The translations under genes and the position numbers were made by a program. Source: Methanocorpusculum sp. (GTDB lineage Archaea > Halobacteriota > Methanomicrobia > Methanomicrobiales > Methanocorpusculaceae). Taken from it: a DNA stretch of 64,000 nt. Of this stretch, positions 54,541-62,933 are shown piece after piece. Every line of letters starts with the position of its first letter. The stretch's first letter is position 1. Location: contig DALTYD010000003.1 in the NCBI GenBank assembly GCA_029986255.1, positions 1-64,000 on the forward strand. The letters are read 5' to 3'. The notes beneath the pieces were generated by a model. It had not been told where the DNA came from. It ran no database searches and saw only the letters and a list, made by a program, of their open reading frames with translations.

Positions 54541-54871
54541 CGATCGTTATTTCAAAGGGACGGATGGTCTTTTGCTTTCTGCAGGGGCGTTTGTTTCAGC
54601 GTTGGAATTTGCAGCAGATGTGACTGCAATCCTTCTTGGAAAACCTTCTTCTGCCTTTTTTCAGGCGGCTCTTTCATCCTTACATCTTCCTCCTGAGGAG
54701 GTTGTTATGATTGGTGATGATCCATGTTCGGATATTGGTGGTGCCGCATCTGTATCTGTACGTGGTGTTCTTGTTCTTACTGGCAAATTTCACGGCGTTC
54801 TTCCTGCTCATGTGATCAAGCCCTGGAAAATACTCCCAGGCCTTTCCGATCTTCTTCCGCTTATGCAATAA
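54506..54871 (+). CDS. HAD-IIA sugar phosphatase, C-terminal part of a split gene
   Basis: A 121-residue continuation of the upstream ORF. It opens with the duplicated NHAKLLAL, then the rest of the cap domain (KGTDGLLLSAGAFVSALEFA), motif III Lys in LLGKPSSAFF and motif IV MIGDDPCSDIGGA. Together the two ORFs contain all four HAD motifs once. The ATG at 54506 overlaps the upstream TGA, so ribosomes could reinitiate; whether an active two-piece enzyme forms is unknown. It may equally be a recent pseudogene. Confidence 0.75.
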   Translation: MSNHAKLLALEHDRYFKGTDGLLLSAGAFVSALEFAADVTAILLGKPSSAFFQAALSSLHLPPEEVVMIGDDPCSDIGGAASVSVRGVLVLTGKFHGVLPAHVIKPWKILPGLSDLLPLMQ

Positions 54872-55151
54872 GATAGTTTGGATCATTTATGGATGGGATT
54901 ATATTTTCTGGCGTCTCTGCAGCATGGTAACAGAGTTTTGAAAGTTGATTTTTTCGCTGAATAACTGTGTACTTGGCTGCCCGTTCTGCTATTGATGTTA
55001 GTGCGATGCTCGTCATGATTAAACATCTAATTGGGAGGCTATAAATCTACGACCGCGCGTACTGAAAGTGCTCTTCCCTCCTCTTTTTGCAATACTGTAT
55101 AAAACATGTATCTTTACAACTCTCTGAAGCAAACAAGATAATAGATTTTCC

Positions 55152-55880
55152 ATGCTTGAGATCAGAAACCTTCATGTGGAAGTTGGTGGCAGAGAGGTGC
55201 TTCATGGCGTTAATCTGAGAATTAATGATGGTGAAACACATGTACTGCTTGGACCGAATGGTTCTGGAAAAACCACTCTTCTGCGTACTATTATGGGATT
55301 TGGAAGCTCTCGTGTCACATGTGGTACGATATGTTTTAATGGTGTTGATGTAACTGAAAAACAGTTACATGAACGAGCTAAGCTTGGAATGGGTATCATG
55401 TTTCAACGCCCACCAACTATTTCTGGATTACAACTCCGTAAGCTTCTTATTACAACCTCTATAATTGACGAAATACAGATTCCAGTTCTAGCTGAACGCA
55501 TGCATATGAGTAAATTCCTTGATCGTGATGTTAATTCTGGATTCTCTGGTGGTGAGATTAAACGTAGTGAAATTCTTCAACTTATGGTTCAATCTCCTTC
55601 TTTTGTAATGCTTGATGAACCAGAAAGTGGTGTCGATGTGGAAAACATGGTGCTTCTTGGCAACGCAGCAGCTAACCTTCTTGAAAAGGATCAACACATG
55701 ATTAATCGTACAAAATCAGGTCTTATCATTACGCATACGGGTTATATTCTCGATTATATCGAAGCTGATGTTGGCCATGTACTAATTGATGGTATGATAC
55801 GATGTAGTGGAAACCCACGTGAAATTCTTCGGAGTGTGAAACAGTCCGGCTATAAGGAGTGTATTGCATGCCAGAAATGA
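55152..55880 (+). CDS. sufC: Fe-S cluster assembly ATPase SufC
   Basis: The ABC-type ATPase of the SUF Fe-S assembly system, 242 residues. Walker A is GPNGSGKTT (about residues 35-43), the signature motif FSGGE lies near 133-137, and Walker B is FVMLDEPESGVD (about 154-165). It acts with SufB, whose gene overlaps the end by 13 bp. Archaea usually have this minimal SufBC pair. Confidence 0.93.
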   Translation: MLEIRNLHVEVGGREVLHGVNLRINDGETHVLLGPNGSGKTTLLRTIMGFGSSRVTCGTICFNGVDVTEKQLHERAKLGMGIMFQRPPTISGLQLRKLLITTSIIDEIQIPVLAERMHMSKFLDRDVNSGFSGGEIKRSEILQLMVQSPSFVMLDEPESGVDVENMVLLGNAAANLLEKDQHMINRTKSGLIITHTGYILDYIEADVGHVLIDGMIRCSGNPREILRSVKQSGYKECIACQK

Positions 55881-56977
55881 AAGGCTTTGATACCATTAGT
55901 CTCGAGAATAAAGAAAGACTTGTTTTGACGGGAATTCAGACGGAATCCTTCGATGATAGGGCTGGAAGTTTCTTTTTAGTCAACGATCATGTTTTGCACG
56001 CAGGTTCTAACGCCGAGGGCGTAGAGGTCTTGATGATCGATAAAGCTCTTGAGAGGTATGCATGGATTTCTAATTACTTCTGGAAAGCTGTTCCAAAGGA
56101 TAAAGATAAGTACACAAAGTATGTTGCTGATCGCCCACAACATGGTTATGCTATCATTGCCCACAAAGGTGCAAAGACCACCATACCATTGCAGAGTTGC
56201 ATGTTTCTTCAGGGAAACGCTGTTCAGACAGTCCACAATATTGTGATCGCTGAGGAAGGTTCGGAGGTTCATCTTATTTCAGGATGTGTTAGTTCCGCTG
56301 AAACAAAAGAAGGAGCTCACTATGGTATCAATGAGATTTATGTTGGTAAGGATGCGAAAGTGACCTCGACTATGATTCACACGTGGGGTGAGGGAATTGA
56401 GGTGTTTCCACGCACAGCTTCTATTATTGAGGAGCGAGGTACGTTTATTTCGAACTACATCTGTCTGAAACCAGCTAAGACAGTGCAGATGTACCCTGTT
56501 GCTTATCTTCGTGGAAATGGCGCAGTTGCACATTTTTCTAGTGTGATTTTGGCAGGTTCTGGTTCGCACATTGATGTTGGGTCCCGAGCAATTCTAAAAG
56601 CACCGGGAACGAGCGCTGAGTTAGTTACTCGTGCAATTACAAATGGAGGTACTATCATCTCTCGTGGTGCAATTACTGGAGAAGCTCCACATACGAAAGG
56701 GCACATTGAATGCCGTGGTCTCATTCTTCAGGATGGGATCATGCATGCCATTCCCGAAATTGATGGTCGTGTGGTAGATGTTGAACTTTCTCACGAGGCC
56801 GCGGTTGGTAAGATTAATCGAGATGCGATTGAGTATTTGATGGCGCGCGGTCTTTCTGAGGATGTGGCAACTGCGACGATCATTCGCGGATTTCTTGATG
56901 TACACATCGAAGGTTTACCGAATATGCTGCAAAAGCAGATAGATGAGGCAATCAATTCCACAGATCATGGATTTTGA
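55868..56977 (+). CDS. sufB: Fe-S cluster scaffold SufB (SufB/SufD family)
   Basis: A 369-residue scaffold on which Fe-S clusters are built with SufC. The core is a beta-helix with family motifs such as HTWGEGIEVFPRT, GRGAITGEAPHTKGHIECRG (parts ISRGAITGEAPHTKGHIECR) and the C-terminal DAIEYLMARGLSEDVATATIIRGF. It is shorter than bacterial SufB at the N-terminus, as is usual in archaea. ATG 55868 has GGAG 8 nt upstream; GTG 55859 is possible. Confidence 0.92.
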   Translation: MPEMKGFDTISLENKERLVLTGIQTESFDDRAGSFFLVNDHVLHAGSNAEGVEVLMIDKALERYAWISNYFWKAVPKDKDKYTKYVADRPQHGYAIIAHKGAKTTIPLQSCMFLQGNAVQTVHNIVIAEEGSEVHLISGCVSSAETKEGAHYGINEIYVGKDAKVTSTMIHTWGEGIEVFPRTASIIEERGTFISNYICLKPAKTVQMYPVAYLRGNGAVAHFSSVILAGSGSHIDVGSRAILKAPGTSAELVTRAITNGGTIISRGAITGEAPHTKGHIECRGLILQDGIMHAIPEIDGRVVDVELSHEAAVGKINRDAIEYLMARGLSEDVATATIIRGFLDVHIEGLPNMLQKQIDEAINSTDHGF

Positions 56978-56979
56978 GT

Positions 56980-57534
56980 ATGAAAATATATGATGTTACC
57001 AGAACACTCGCTCCCGAAATGTACGTATATCCGGGTGATCCTGCGTTTGTATTGACTCCACTGCGTTCTGGGGAATCATATATTTCGGCGCTTGCACTTG
57101 GGACACATACTGGAACACATATTGATGCGCCATCTCATTATTTTTCTGGAGCAGTAGGGGTAGATAAGCTTCCTTTTGAAAAGCTGTTTACGACTGCAGA
57201 GTTACTCTCCTTTGGAGGCAAAATATCGAAAATGAGATCCGCAATTTTGCTTCGTTCTGGCTATCATGAAGGTGACCTAACATATCCCCAGCTTTCTGAG
57301 GATGAGGCATCATCCCTCGTGCAAGGGGGTGTGACTGTTGTTGGTTGTGATACTCCTTCAATTGGCAGCGATGAGGTTCATCGTATTCTGCTTGCAGCAG
57401 GTGTGGTAGTGATTGAGTTACTGGATTTTACAGATGTGGTTGATGGTGTGTATAACATGATTTCTCTGCCGCTGAAAATAGTGGGGGCCGATGCCGCCCC
57501 AGCGCGCGTCGTGTTGATTGAGGTGATGGAATGA
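56980..57534 (+). CDS. Cyclase-family (kynurenine formamidase-like) metal hydrolase
   Basis: A 184-residue protein of the cyclase family (PF04199). The metal-binding motif THTGTHIDAPSHYF (about residues 44-57) is intact, and the start IYDVTRTLAPEMYVYPGDP is typical. It hydrolyses amide-type bonds in relatives; the substrate here is unknown. ATG 56980 follows the sufB stop by 2 bp (an in-frame TTG at 56974 overlaps it). It belongs to the suf transcript and overlaps the next gene by 4 bp. Confidence 0.85.
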   Translation: MKIYDVTRTLAPEMYVYPGDPAFVLTPLRSGESYISALALGTHTGTHIDAPSHYFSGAVGVDKLPFEKLFTTAELLSFGGKISKMRSAILLRSGYHEGDLTYPQLSEDEASSLVQGGVTVVGCDTPSIGSDEVHRILLAAGVVVIELLDFTDVVDGVYNMISLPLKIVGADAAPARVVLIEVME

Positions 57535-58121
57535 TTTTGCATGATGCAATTGCGCATCTACATGAGCTTTCTGTGGATCTTGGAGACGAAATGGGAGATT
57601 TATTCTATTCTCCTCTCCCCCCGCATACCGTTTGCCGCTATTGCCGTGGAAGATGTCTTGGTGTAGAGTACGGAGGGAGGGTTGCAGAAATCAGCTCACC
57701 TGAACCATTTTCTGCTAGAATGTTGTTGAAACATCTGTTTGATGCACCACTTAAATCGAAAAAAACTCGTTTTGCAGCCGCAGGGGCACTGACTGTGGCC
57801 TGTGGTTTTCTGATGTTGACTCGTAAACTTGCTCCCTGCCCAATGATGAGTTCTGACAAGTGTCTGAAGGAACTTATTGCTCGATGTTCTGAGTATCTGG
57901 TTTATGTGATCGGTGAAGATATTCCCGGAATTCACCAGGCCCTGCTTGTAGAGGAGGCTGATCTTGTGATTGTAACTGGCGATGCGCTTTTGACAGAAGA
58001 TTTCCTTTTGGTGATTGAAGAAGCGAAAATTTTAAAGAAAGAACTTTTATTTCTTGGACCTGAGTGGGCTGGGGTTACTGCGCTTCTTGGCATTGAGCAT
58101 TGGTGTCCATATGGAACCTAG
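57531..58121 (+). CDS. Unknown Cys-containing protein of the suf unit
   Basis: A 196-residue protein I do not firmly recognise. It has CRYCRGRC near residues 36-43 and further Cys at SDKC, so it could bind metal or an Fe-S cluster. The second half has a Rossmann-like look, with EADLVIVTGDALLTEDF and LLFLGPEWAGVTALLGI near the end, recalling the DUF364 proteins of metal metabolism. Coupling to the sufC-sufB-cyclase genes by a 4-bp overlap suggests a role connected to Fe-S or metal handling. Confidence 0.5.
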   Translation: MILHDAIAHLHELSVDLGDEMGDLFYSPLPPHTVCRYCRGRCLGVEYGGRVAEISSPEPFSARMLLKHLFDAPLKSKKTRFAAAGALTVACGFLMLTRKLAPCPMMSSDKCLKELIARCSEYLVYVIGEDIPGIHQALLVEEADLVIVTGDALLTEDFLLVIEEAKILKKELLFLGPEWAGVTALLGIEHWCPYGT

Positions 58122-58122
58122 G

Positions 58123-59295
58123 TTATTTTTCAACTCTATCCCACATCTGAATATTTTTTCGTTTTATTAATCCAATTATTAAATATATCTGGTTTAAAAT
58201 GAAACAGCTCAGAAGATTATCTGGTTTTATAAATATGCACAGAATAGCAATCATCTCGATTAGTAGAAGTGCAATTCCATATCCAAGTGAGATGAGGAAG
58301 TAGCCTATTTGAATCAGAACTGAGGATATTATGAATAGAGCTGGGGAGTACAGTAGCATCCATCTTCGCAATGGAAATATTTTCCTCCAGAAGACTGATC
58401 GTTTTTCATGATATGCTGTTTTAAACAGACAAGTACTGTTCACCAACCCATTAGCACGGCGCACTTTCTGATGATACTGTGCAGTGAACGATAGTGGTTG
58501 TAACTCATATGCGCATGCATCCATCGCATATACGGCTCGATATCCGTTGGAAATGCACGTTAGTGCTAAATTTGCATCATCTGCACCGGTTGTTTCTTCA
58601 ATTTTTGGAACTGCTGATTTTTTGAAGGCGATCAATGGTCCATTAAAGTTATAGGTTGAATCAATCTGACTATCGTATTCACACATTTTCCTATACACGG
58701 ACCGATATGCCACTTCAGAACCAATTACATTCTGTGATGTTCCAACTGGAATCAGATCTGCACAAACGGCACCTATTTCTGGATCCTGTAGACGGGCAAT
58801 TAGTTTTGCTAGGGCATTTGGTTTTGTTGTGATATCTGCATCAGAGAAGATTATATACTCATCTTTGATTTGGGTGAGAACTTGATTTTGGCACTTTATT
58901 TTTCCAAGTCTTTCTTTTGGTTCAATTATTACTGTTTTTATAGAACTCCTCTCTAGAGCTTTTTTTGCGGCAGTACCTGTTGCGGGATCTGCCCCATCAT
59001 TTATTATATATAGTGTAAGTTTATCTAAAGGATATGCAACATGAAACATATCCTCAATACGTGTTCTAATGAGCTCTCCTTCATGATATGCATTCACTAC
59101 AATACTGATTTTGGGATATTCTGAGAGTTCTGGAGATGTAACGTAAGACATTCTTCGTATTTTCCAGAAATATACAAAATATGGATATGATGCAGCACAC
59201 CCTATCCCCACACCACAGATAATTGGAAGAGCTGCTGCAATAGATATCATCCTTATACTGTTATCCTTTTTGATAAAAATGAGTGTTTTGCTCAT
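58123..59295 (-). CDS. Family 2 glycosyltransferase, membrane-bound
   Basis: A 390-residue GT2 enzyme that moves a sugar from a nucleotide donor. A membrane helix near the start (about 17-42) is followed by the GT-A domain: ISIVVNAYHEGELI, the DxD-type IIFSDADITT (about 147-156), TGADDANL as the catalytic-base region, and YHQKVRRANG, which matches the Q-x-x-RRA motif of processive enzymes. Two or three helices end the protein. It is convergent with the suf unit and divergent from aglB, which suggests a role in building cell-surface glycans or the N-glycan. Confidence 0.87.
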   Translation of the reverse strand: MSKTLIFIKKDNSIRMISIAAALPIICGVGIGCAASYPYFVYFWKIRRMSYVTSPELSEYPKISIVVNAYHEGELIRTRIEDMFHVAYPLDKLTLYIINDGADPATGTAAKKALERSSIKTVIIEPKERLGKIKCQNQVLTQIKDEYIIFSDADITTKPNALAKLIARLQDPEIGAVCADLIPVGTSQNVIGSEVAYRSVYRKMCEYDSQIDSTYNFNGPLIAFKKSAVPKIEETTGADDANLALTCISNGYRAVYAMDACAYELQPLSFTAQYHQKVRRANGLVNSTCLFKTAYHEKRSVFWRKIFPLRRWMLLYSPALFIISSVLIQIGYFLISLGYGIALLLIEMIAILCIFIKPDNLLSCFILNQIYLIIGLIKRKNIQMWDRVEK

Positions 59296-59361
59296 CTCCC
59301 AATTACTTTATTTGATGCAGTATCTAATTTATAGAAAGACAATTCTCTCTTGTGATAATTT

Positions 59362-61962
59362 ATGAATTTGAGCTTTTGGAACAATCGCCGATTTCGCTAT
59401 GGGACCTTTGGAGGACTTGTACTTCTTTTCACCTTACTTGCCTTCTGGATACGCATACTACCTTTTTCGGATCTTGTTGGTAGCGGTGACATGATTGCAG
59501 GACCTGATGCTTGGTATAATCTGCGACTGATAGAAGTTGCTCTTGCGAATGATTTTGGATTTCTTCATTTTGAACCAATGACCCTATATCCAACAGGTCA
59601 GGATATCGTTTGGGGGCCCTTGTTTACCTGGATTTCAGCAGTCGTTGTGGCACTTTCTGGAGCTGTGACACGCTCAGAGATAATAGATGCTGCGGGGTGG
59701 GTTCCTGCATTGATGGGTGCTGCAATGGTGCCGATTATGTACTGGTTTGGCTCCCAAATCGGAAACTGGAAAACTGGTCTCGCCTCTGCACTCTTTATTG
59801 CAATAATTGGAGGTCAGTACCTGTCTCGGTCTTTGTATGGGTATCTGGATCATCACATCGCAGAAACACTATTTTCCACGCTTTTTTGCCTTCTTTATGT
59901 GAAGGCGATTAGATATACACTCACGATTCAGAATATCGATTTCAAAGAAATCTCAACTATGAGACATCTTTTCTTTTATGGGTTCATTTGTGGACTTTCC
60001 TATCTATTAGGCATTTTTACCATGTCCACCATGGTTGTCTTTGGTCTGTTTGTTGCAATTTTTGTATTATTCCAGTTTATTATTAATCACCGTTCTGGGA
60101 AACCAACCGAACCTTTGCTTGTTCTAAATGTGATTACATTTGTAGTAGTGACTATTGGTCTGCTAGTTTATGGTATTCAGAGTTTCGACTTCAGTCTCTA
60201 TTCCTACTCAATTGGAATCTTTTTTGCTCACCTGTGCCTAGTTTTTGGACCGATTGCACTGTATATCATATCCCGAATATTCACAAAAAAACATTTTCAG
60301 TGGTATTATTATCCTATTTCTCTTGTTTTTCTGTTTATTATTGCTGTAAGTATCACTGCAATTGTGGCACCGTTACTTTTCACGTCTGTAATCGATGGTC
60401 TCAATGGCTTTTTTGCTACAAATACAGCGGGTTCTACTATTGCTGAGATGGCATCCTGGTCCATGCATGGTGCATTCACTTCATTCGGGTTTGGTCTTTT
60501 TCTTGCCATAGGTGGCTTCATCATCATTCTCTCTCGTGTATGGAAGCATGTTGAATCTGGGGCACTCTTTGTTCTTATTTGGTCGACATTGATGATCTTT
60601 GCTACTATGCAACATATACGTTGGGAATACTATGTTGCGGTCAACATTGCCCTTCTTGCTGCTGTGTTTGTAGGATTGGCGTTTACTTTTGCTGAAGAGG
60701 AGATTCTGCAGCTTTTCGTAAGACAAACAAGGAATGAATCTGGCCATTCGTCAATAAAATCTAGTACAAAGATTTCTAAAAATAAACCTGCTGGTTTAGC
60801 CTGGTTCAAGGTTGGAGCATGTTCTATCATTATCGTTATTGCAATTGCCTTTGTAGTGACCTCTACTGTAACTGCTATCCAGATTGGAGAGAATTATGCT
60901 AAGTATGGGGGAACTGAGAAAAATTGGATGTCTGAATGTACCTGGATGCTCTCAGGAACACCTGATCCTGGCCTGAATTACTTCTCCATTTATGCAGGAG
61001 ATAATTTTGAGTACCCGTTGGAGTCCTACGGTGTCATGTCGTGGTGGGATTATGGTCATTATATTACGACTATTGCTGAACGCCCCCCTAATTGCAATCC
61101 TTTCCAAGCAGGTGTTTCAGGTCTACATGGTGCCGCAGCGGTGTTGACTAGTACAAATGAGTCTGATATAATGGAAAAACTGAATTTCCTTGGCACTCGC
61201 TATGTGATGACTGACTACCGGATGGCTGGCTCCAAATTTGGAGCTATAGCAATTTGGAGCGATCCAGTTTCTCAGCTTCTTCCTTACTATTACACTTTCT
61301 TGCAGCCCGATAATAATGGCAAGCTCTCATGTGTCATCGCTAAGACATCTGAATATTACAACACTTTTATTGTACGGCTTCAGTACTATGATGGATCTAT
61401 GACCTCACCTGGAGAACTTGCAGTTGTGGAAACAGATTCCTCTGCAGATTATCTTTATCCTGTTATTACCGCGTTCAATACTTATACAACAGAGGATGTA
61501 TCTAGGAAAGTTGCTGATATGATCAATACCGTGGGGCCCGCATGGAAACACGCATATGTAATTGCAAATCCCCAAACTCTGGAAACTGCTTATTTGCCGA
61601 ACACCGTCGTTCCAGCATTGCAACATTTCCGCTTAGTCCATGAATCTCCTGACTATGTCATGGCTAATGGTCAACACACAAATCAGAAGATTGCAGGCGG
61701 AATTGCCTGTGTTAAGAGTTTTGAATATGTTCGAGGTGCGATTATCAGAGGTGATGGCATCATCGAGGTGAACGTGATCACCAACAATGGTCGAACCTTT
61801 ACCTATCGTCAGGCAAGTGTGGATGGTAAGTTTGTTGTTCCGTACTCCACTTTTGGAGGCCGATATGATGTGGTAACGACAGGGCCATATACTATTGTTG
61901 GTACTAATAAGACCTTTGAAGTTTCTGAGCTTGCAGTGATGCGGGGTCTTCTTATCAACTGA
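59362..61962 (+). CDS. aglB: Archaeal oligosaccharyltransferase AglB (STT3)
   Basis: Moves the lipid-linked glycan onto Asn of secreted proteins, on the outer face of the membrane. The 866-residue protein has 11-13 membrane helices in the first 510 residues and a large outer domain. Catalytic parts are visible: GPDAWYNLR near residue 47, LDHHIAET near residue 172 (second acidic motif), STIAEM near residue 358 (TIXE-like motif), and WWDYGHYI near residue 561, which binds the Asn-X-Ser/Thr sequon. The PGF-CTERM surface protein at the start of the window is a likely substrate. Confidence 0.95.
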   Translation: MNLSFWNNRRFRYGTFGGLVLLFTLLAFWIRILPFSDLVGSGDMIAGPDAWYNLRLIEVALANDFGFLHFEPMTLYPTGQDIVWGPLFTWISAVVVALSGAVTRSEIIDAAGWVPALMGAAMVPIMYWFGSQIGNWKTGLASALFIAIIGGQYLSRSLYGYLDHHIAETLFSTLFCLLYVKAIRYTLTIQNIDFKEISTMRHLFFYGFICGLSYLLGIFTMSTMVVFGLFVAIFVLFQFIINHRSGKPTEPLLVLNVITFVVVTIGLLVYGIQSFDFSLYSYSIGIFFAHLCLVFGPIALYIISRIFTKKHFQWYYYPISLVFLFIIAVSITAIVAPLLFTSVIDGLNGFFATNTAGSTIAEMASWSMHGAFTSFGFGLFLAIGGFIIILSRVWKHVESGALFVLIWSTLMIFATMQHIRWEYYVAVNIALLAAVFVGLAFTFAEEEILQLFVRQTRNESGHSSIKSSTKISKNKPAGLAWFKVGACSIIIVIAIAFVVTSTVTAIQIGENYAKYGGTEKNWMSECTWMLSGTPDPGLNYFSIYAGDNFEYPLESYGVMSWWDYGHYITTIAERPPNCNPFQAGVSGLHGAAAVLTSTNESDIMEKLNFLGTRYVMTDYRMAGSKFGAIAIWSDPVSQLLPYYYTFLQPDNNGKLSCVIAKTSEYYNTFIVRLQYYDGSMTSPGELAVVETDSSADYLYPVITAFNTYTTEDVSRKVADMINTVGPAWKHAYVIANPQTLETAYLPNTVVPALQHFRLVHESPDYVMANGQHTNQKIAGGIACVKSFEYVRGAIIRGDGIIEVNVITNNGRTFTYRQASVDGKFVVPYSTFGGRYDVVTTGPYTIVGTNKTFEVSELAVMRGLLIN

Positions 61963-62032
61963 ATATTCTTTTTAAATCTTGTCAGGTTATAAGCCACACC
62001 CTTTATGTCTCTCTACCCTCAAAAATATTTAC

Positions 62033-62314
62033 ATGAGCTCTCCTCTCATTGGGCAGACTATGCGGTACAGTAGAACAGGTACTGTTGGAAAAATTGTGAC
62101 ATTGATTGAGGAAGATGGATTCACCTTTGCCGAACTTGACAGTACTGGCCTCTACTATCGCGTTGATCAGCTCACTGCAATCTGTGAGGGAACTCCTATA
62201 AAAATCAAAGAGAGTGATCTCAAAAAAGATATTAAAGAAGAACGGGAGAGATTCCGCGAAATGAACGAATCTGCTTGGAAGAATACCGATCAGAGTTGTG
62301 AAGGAGGAGGATAA
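62033..62314 (+). CDS. DUF2098-like small protein
   Basis: A 93-residue soluble protein. The first part, LIGQTMRYSRTGTVGKIVTLIEEDGFTFAELDS (parts RYSRTGTVGKIV and GFTFAELDSTGLYYR), looks like a small beta-barrel of the DUF2098 type found in methanogens. A charged helix follows (KKDIKEERERFREMNESAW). ATG 62033 is chosen over an in-frame ATG at 61979, which precedes a likely promoter. The function is unknown. Confidence 0.6.
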   Translation: MSSPLIGQTMRYSRTGTVGKIVTLIEEDGFTFAELDSTGLYYRVDQLTAICEGTPIKIKESDLKKDIKEERERFREMNESAWKNTDQSCEGGG

Positions 62315-62339
62315 TATCTCTCTTCTCTTTTGAAAAAAA

Positions 62340-62759
62340 TTAGTTTACTGGGATTGTAGTTAATTTGACTGATTCAACACCTTTGAGTGCCATTAGTTTT
62401 TCTGCAACATCTTTCAGCTTTGCTCCATCGCCTCGAACCAGGATCACTTCAAGGCATCGCTCCTCACTAACGTGTGCGTGTAAGGTGGACTGGATGTTCT
62501 CCCGATTTTCATGTTGAATTTCGGTGATTGTTTGCATTAGTCCACGATGTTCATGATCATAGACCAAGGTAATCACTCCCTGTCGTTCTCCTTTGACATC
62601 AGACATCCATTCATAGTAGGTAATGTAGTTACGAATTGCATCTCGAATGCCTTCCGATCGGGATGAATAACCACGCAGTCCAATAATACTGTCAAACTTT
62701 TCCAAAAGATTCTGGGGTAATGATATCCCTATACGAGATAAATCTGAGTCTCCTACCAT
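62340..62759 (-). CDS. nikR: Nickel-responsive transcriptional regulator NikR
   Basis: A 139-residue ribbon-helix-helix repressor that senses Ni2+. The DNA-binding strand and helix are RIGISLPQNLLEKFD. The ACT-like domain has the full Ni set: His83, His94, His96 and Cys102, in the same spacing as E. coli His76, His87, His89 and Cys95. Nickel is needed here for F430 of Mcr and for hydrogenases, so it probably represses nickel uptake genes elsewhere. It is transcribed divergently from aIF2-gamma. Confidence 0.95.
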   Translation of the reverse strand: MVGDSDLSRIGISLPQNLLEKFDSIIGLRGYSSRSEGIRDAIRNYITYYEWMSDVKGERQGVITLVYDHEHRGLMQTITEIQHENRENIQSTLHAHVSEERCLEVILVRGDGAKLKDVAEKLMALKGVESVKLTTIPVN

Positions 62760-62933
62760 AATATATTATTTTATTAAGTTGTACCTATTTCATTCTTCTT
62801 ACGTAATCTTATGTGAGTTATAATTAGTCATACAACGTCTACAACATATTGAGTAATACTTTCTGTACATATTACCACACAAATATATCTGTTTGGAGGT
62901 TGATTATATAGAGTCAAGGAGGTTTTGGTTTCT

